This document shows, piece by piece, positions 46,419 through 46,635 of a DNA stretch of 46,635 nt; position 1 is the stretch's first letter; the number at the start of each line of letters is the position of its first letter. The stretch is from Candidatus Sulfopaludibacter sp. SbA3 (lineage in GTDB: Bacteria > Acidobacteriota > Vicinamibacteria > Vicinamibacterales > UBA2999): positions 1 to 46,635 of the forward strand of contig CAMDNQ010000021.1 of the NCBI GenBank assembly GCA_945903265.1, written 5' to 3'. Both the position numbers and the translations under genes were made by a program. The notes under the pieces were generated by a model, which had not been told where the DNA came from, ran no database searches, and saw nothing but the letters and a program-made list of their open reading frames with translations.

Positions 46419-46635
46419 TGAGCTTGATCCGATTCCGTGGACATCTTCCGAAGGGCGGATACGATGGCCAGAATGGGATCAGACACGCGTGGACGGCGAG
46501 CCAGGCGGCAGTTCACCGAAGAGTTCATCGCCGGCGCCGTCCGGCTGGTCTTGGACGAAGGCAAGACGATCGGGGCGGTCGCCCGCGAGTTGGATCTGAC
46601 GCCGTCAGCCCTGGGTAACTGGGTGCGGCACGCGC
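46419..46635 (+). mobile_element. IS3-family-like insertion sequence, left end (truncated by the window)
   Basis: The left end is placed at 46419 because the methyltransferase sequence stops there and TGAGCTTGATCCG...GTGGACA resembles the terminal inverted repeats of IS3-family elements, which begin TGA and carry GTGGACA about 20 bp in. The transposase OrfA starts 45 bp inside. The right end, target duplication and OrfB lie beyond the window. Confidence 0.65.
46464..46635 (+). CDS. IS3-family transposase OrfA, N-terminal fragment
   Basis: 57 codons from ATG 46464 run off the window end. 'RRQFTEEFIAGAVRLVLDEG' and 'IGAVARELDLTPSALGNWVR' form the helix-turn-helix of the Tnp_1 domain that binds the IS ends. 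In complete IS3 elements OrfA is about 100 residues and is joined to the DDE catalytic OrfB by a -1 frameshift. Confidence 0.88.
   Translation, partial: MARMGSDTRGRRARRQFTEEFIAGAVRLVLDEGKTIGAVARELDLTPSALGNWVRHA

Overview
The window is 46.6 kb of high-GC chromosomal DNA from a Gram-negative, outer-membrane-bearing bacterium. Evidence for the outer membrane is an LptF/LptG permease, a secretin, a type IV pilus/type II secretion inner-membrane platform and several lipoproteins. The gene mix suggests an uncultured Acidobacteriota, probably Vicinamibacteria-like: a fused glycine decarboxylase, a ComM-type ATPase beside giant coiled-coil proteins, a hybrid pilus operon and an isolated shell-protein/aldehyde-dehydrogenase pair. 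The lineage is an inference from protein style; no rRNA or marker tree was available.

Layout. 1-3.7 kb: end of an LPS-export permease, a secreted serine hydrolase and a PHP-domain metallo-hydrolase. 3.7-8.3 kb: XerD recombinase and an amino-sugar/peptidoglycan-recycling cluster (MurQ etherase, BadF-type amino-sugar kinase, NagB deaminase, AmiE-like serine hydrolase). 8.3-19.3 kb: one minus-strand operon of eleven genes for a hybrid type IV pilus/type II secretion machine (PilC/GspF, PilB/GspE, PilM, N, O, P, a secretin carrying a cohesin-like tail, three pseudopilin-like proteins and a PKD/Ig-repeat lipoprotein). Nearly every junction in it is an overlap of 1-4 nt. 19.4-22.4 kb: a lipoprotein gene divergent from a two-gene operon encoding a bacterial microcompartment hexamer protein and a CoA-type aldehyde dehydrogenase with an unusual C-terminal module. 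22.5-30.6 kb: MltD-like transglycosylase, a long coiled-coil protein split by an in-frame TAG, ComM, an EamA transporter and an M23 peptidase. 30.7-42.5 kb: housekeeping genes secA, guaB, tsaE, nnr, a class IV aminotransferase and gcvT-gcvH-gcvP. 42.5-46.6 kb: a TerB-like protein, a 5'-truncated AAA+ regulator lacking GAFTGA, a tRNA-T-arm-like motif, a 2OG-Fe(II) oxygenase, decayed sequence, a methyltransferase broken by an IS3-like element, and the IS itself running off the end. This last part looks like a genomic-island edge.

Cross-cutting signals. Several genes have a TAGAGT/TATCCT-like -10 hexamer only 6-12 nt before the start codon, which suggests leaderless transcripts. Convergent genes are packed so tightly that stop codons abut or overlap. 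A palindromic element with core CCGGCTTTAGCCGG occurs once between genes and once, in opposite orientation, inside the aldehyde dehydrogenase reading frame.
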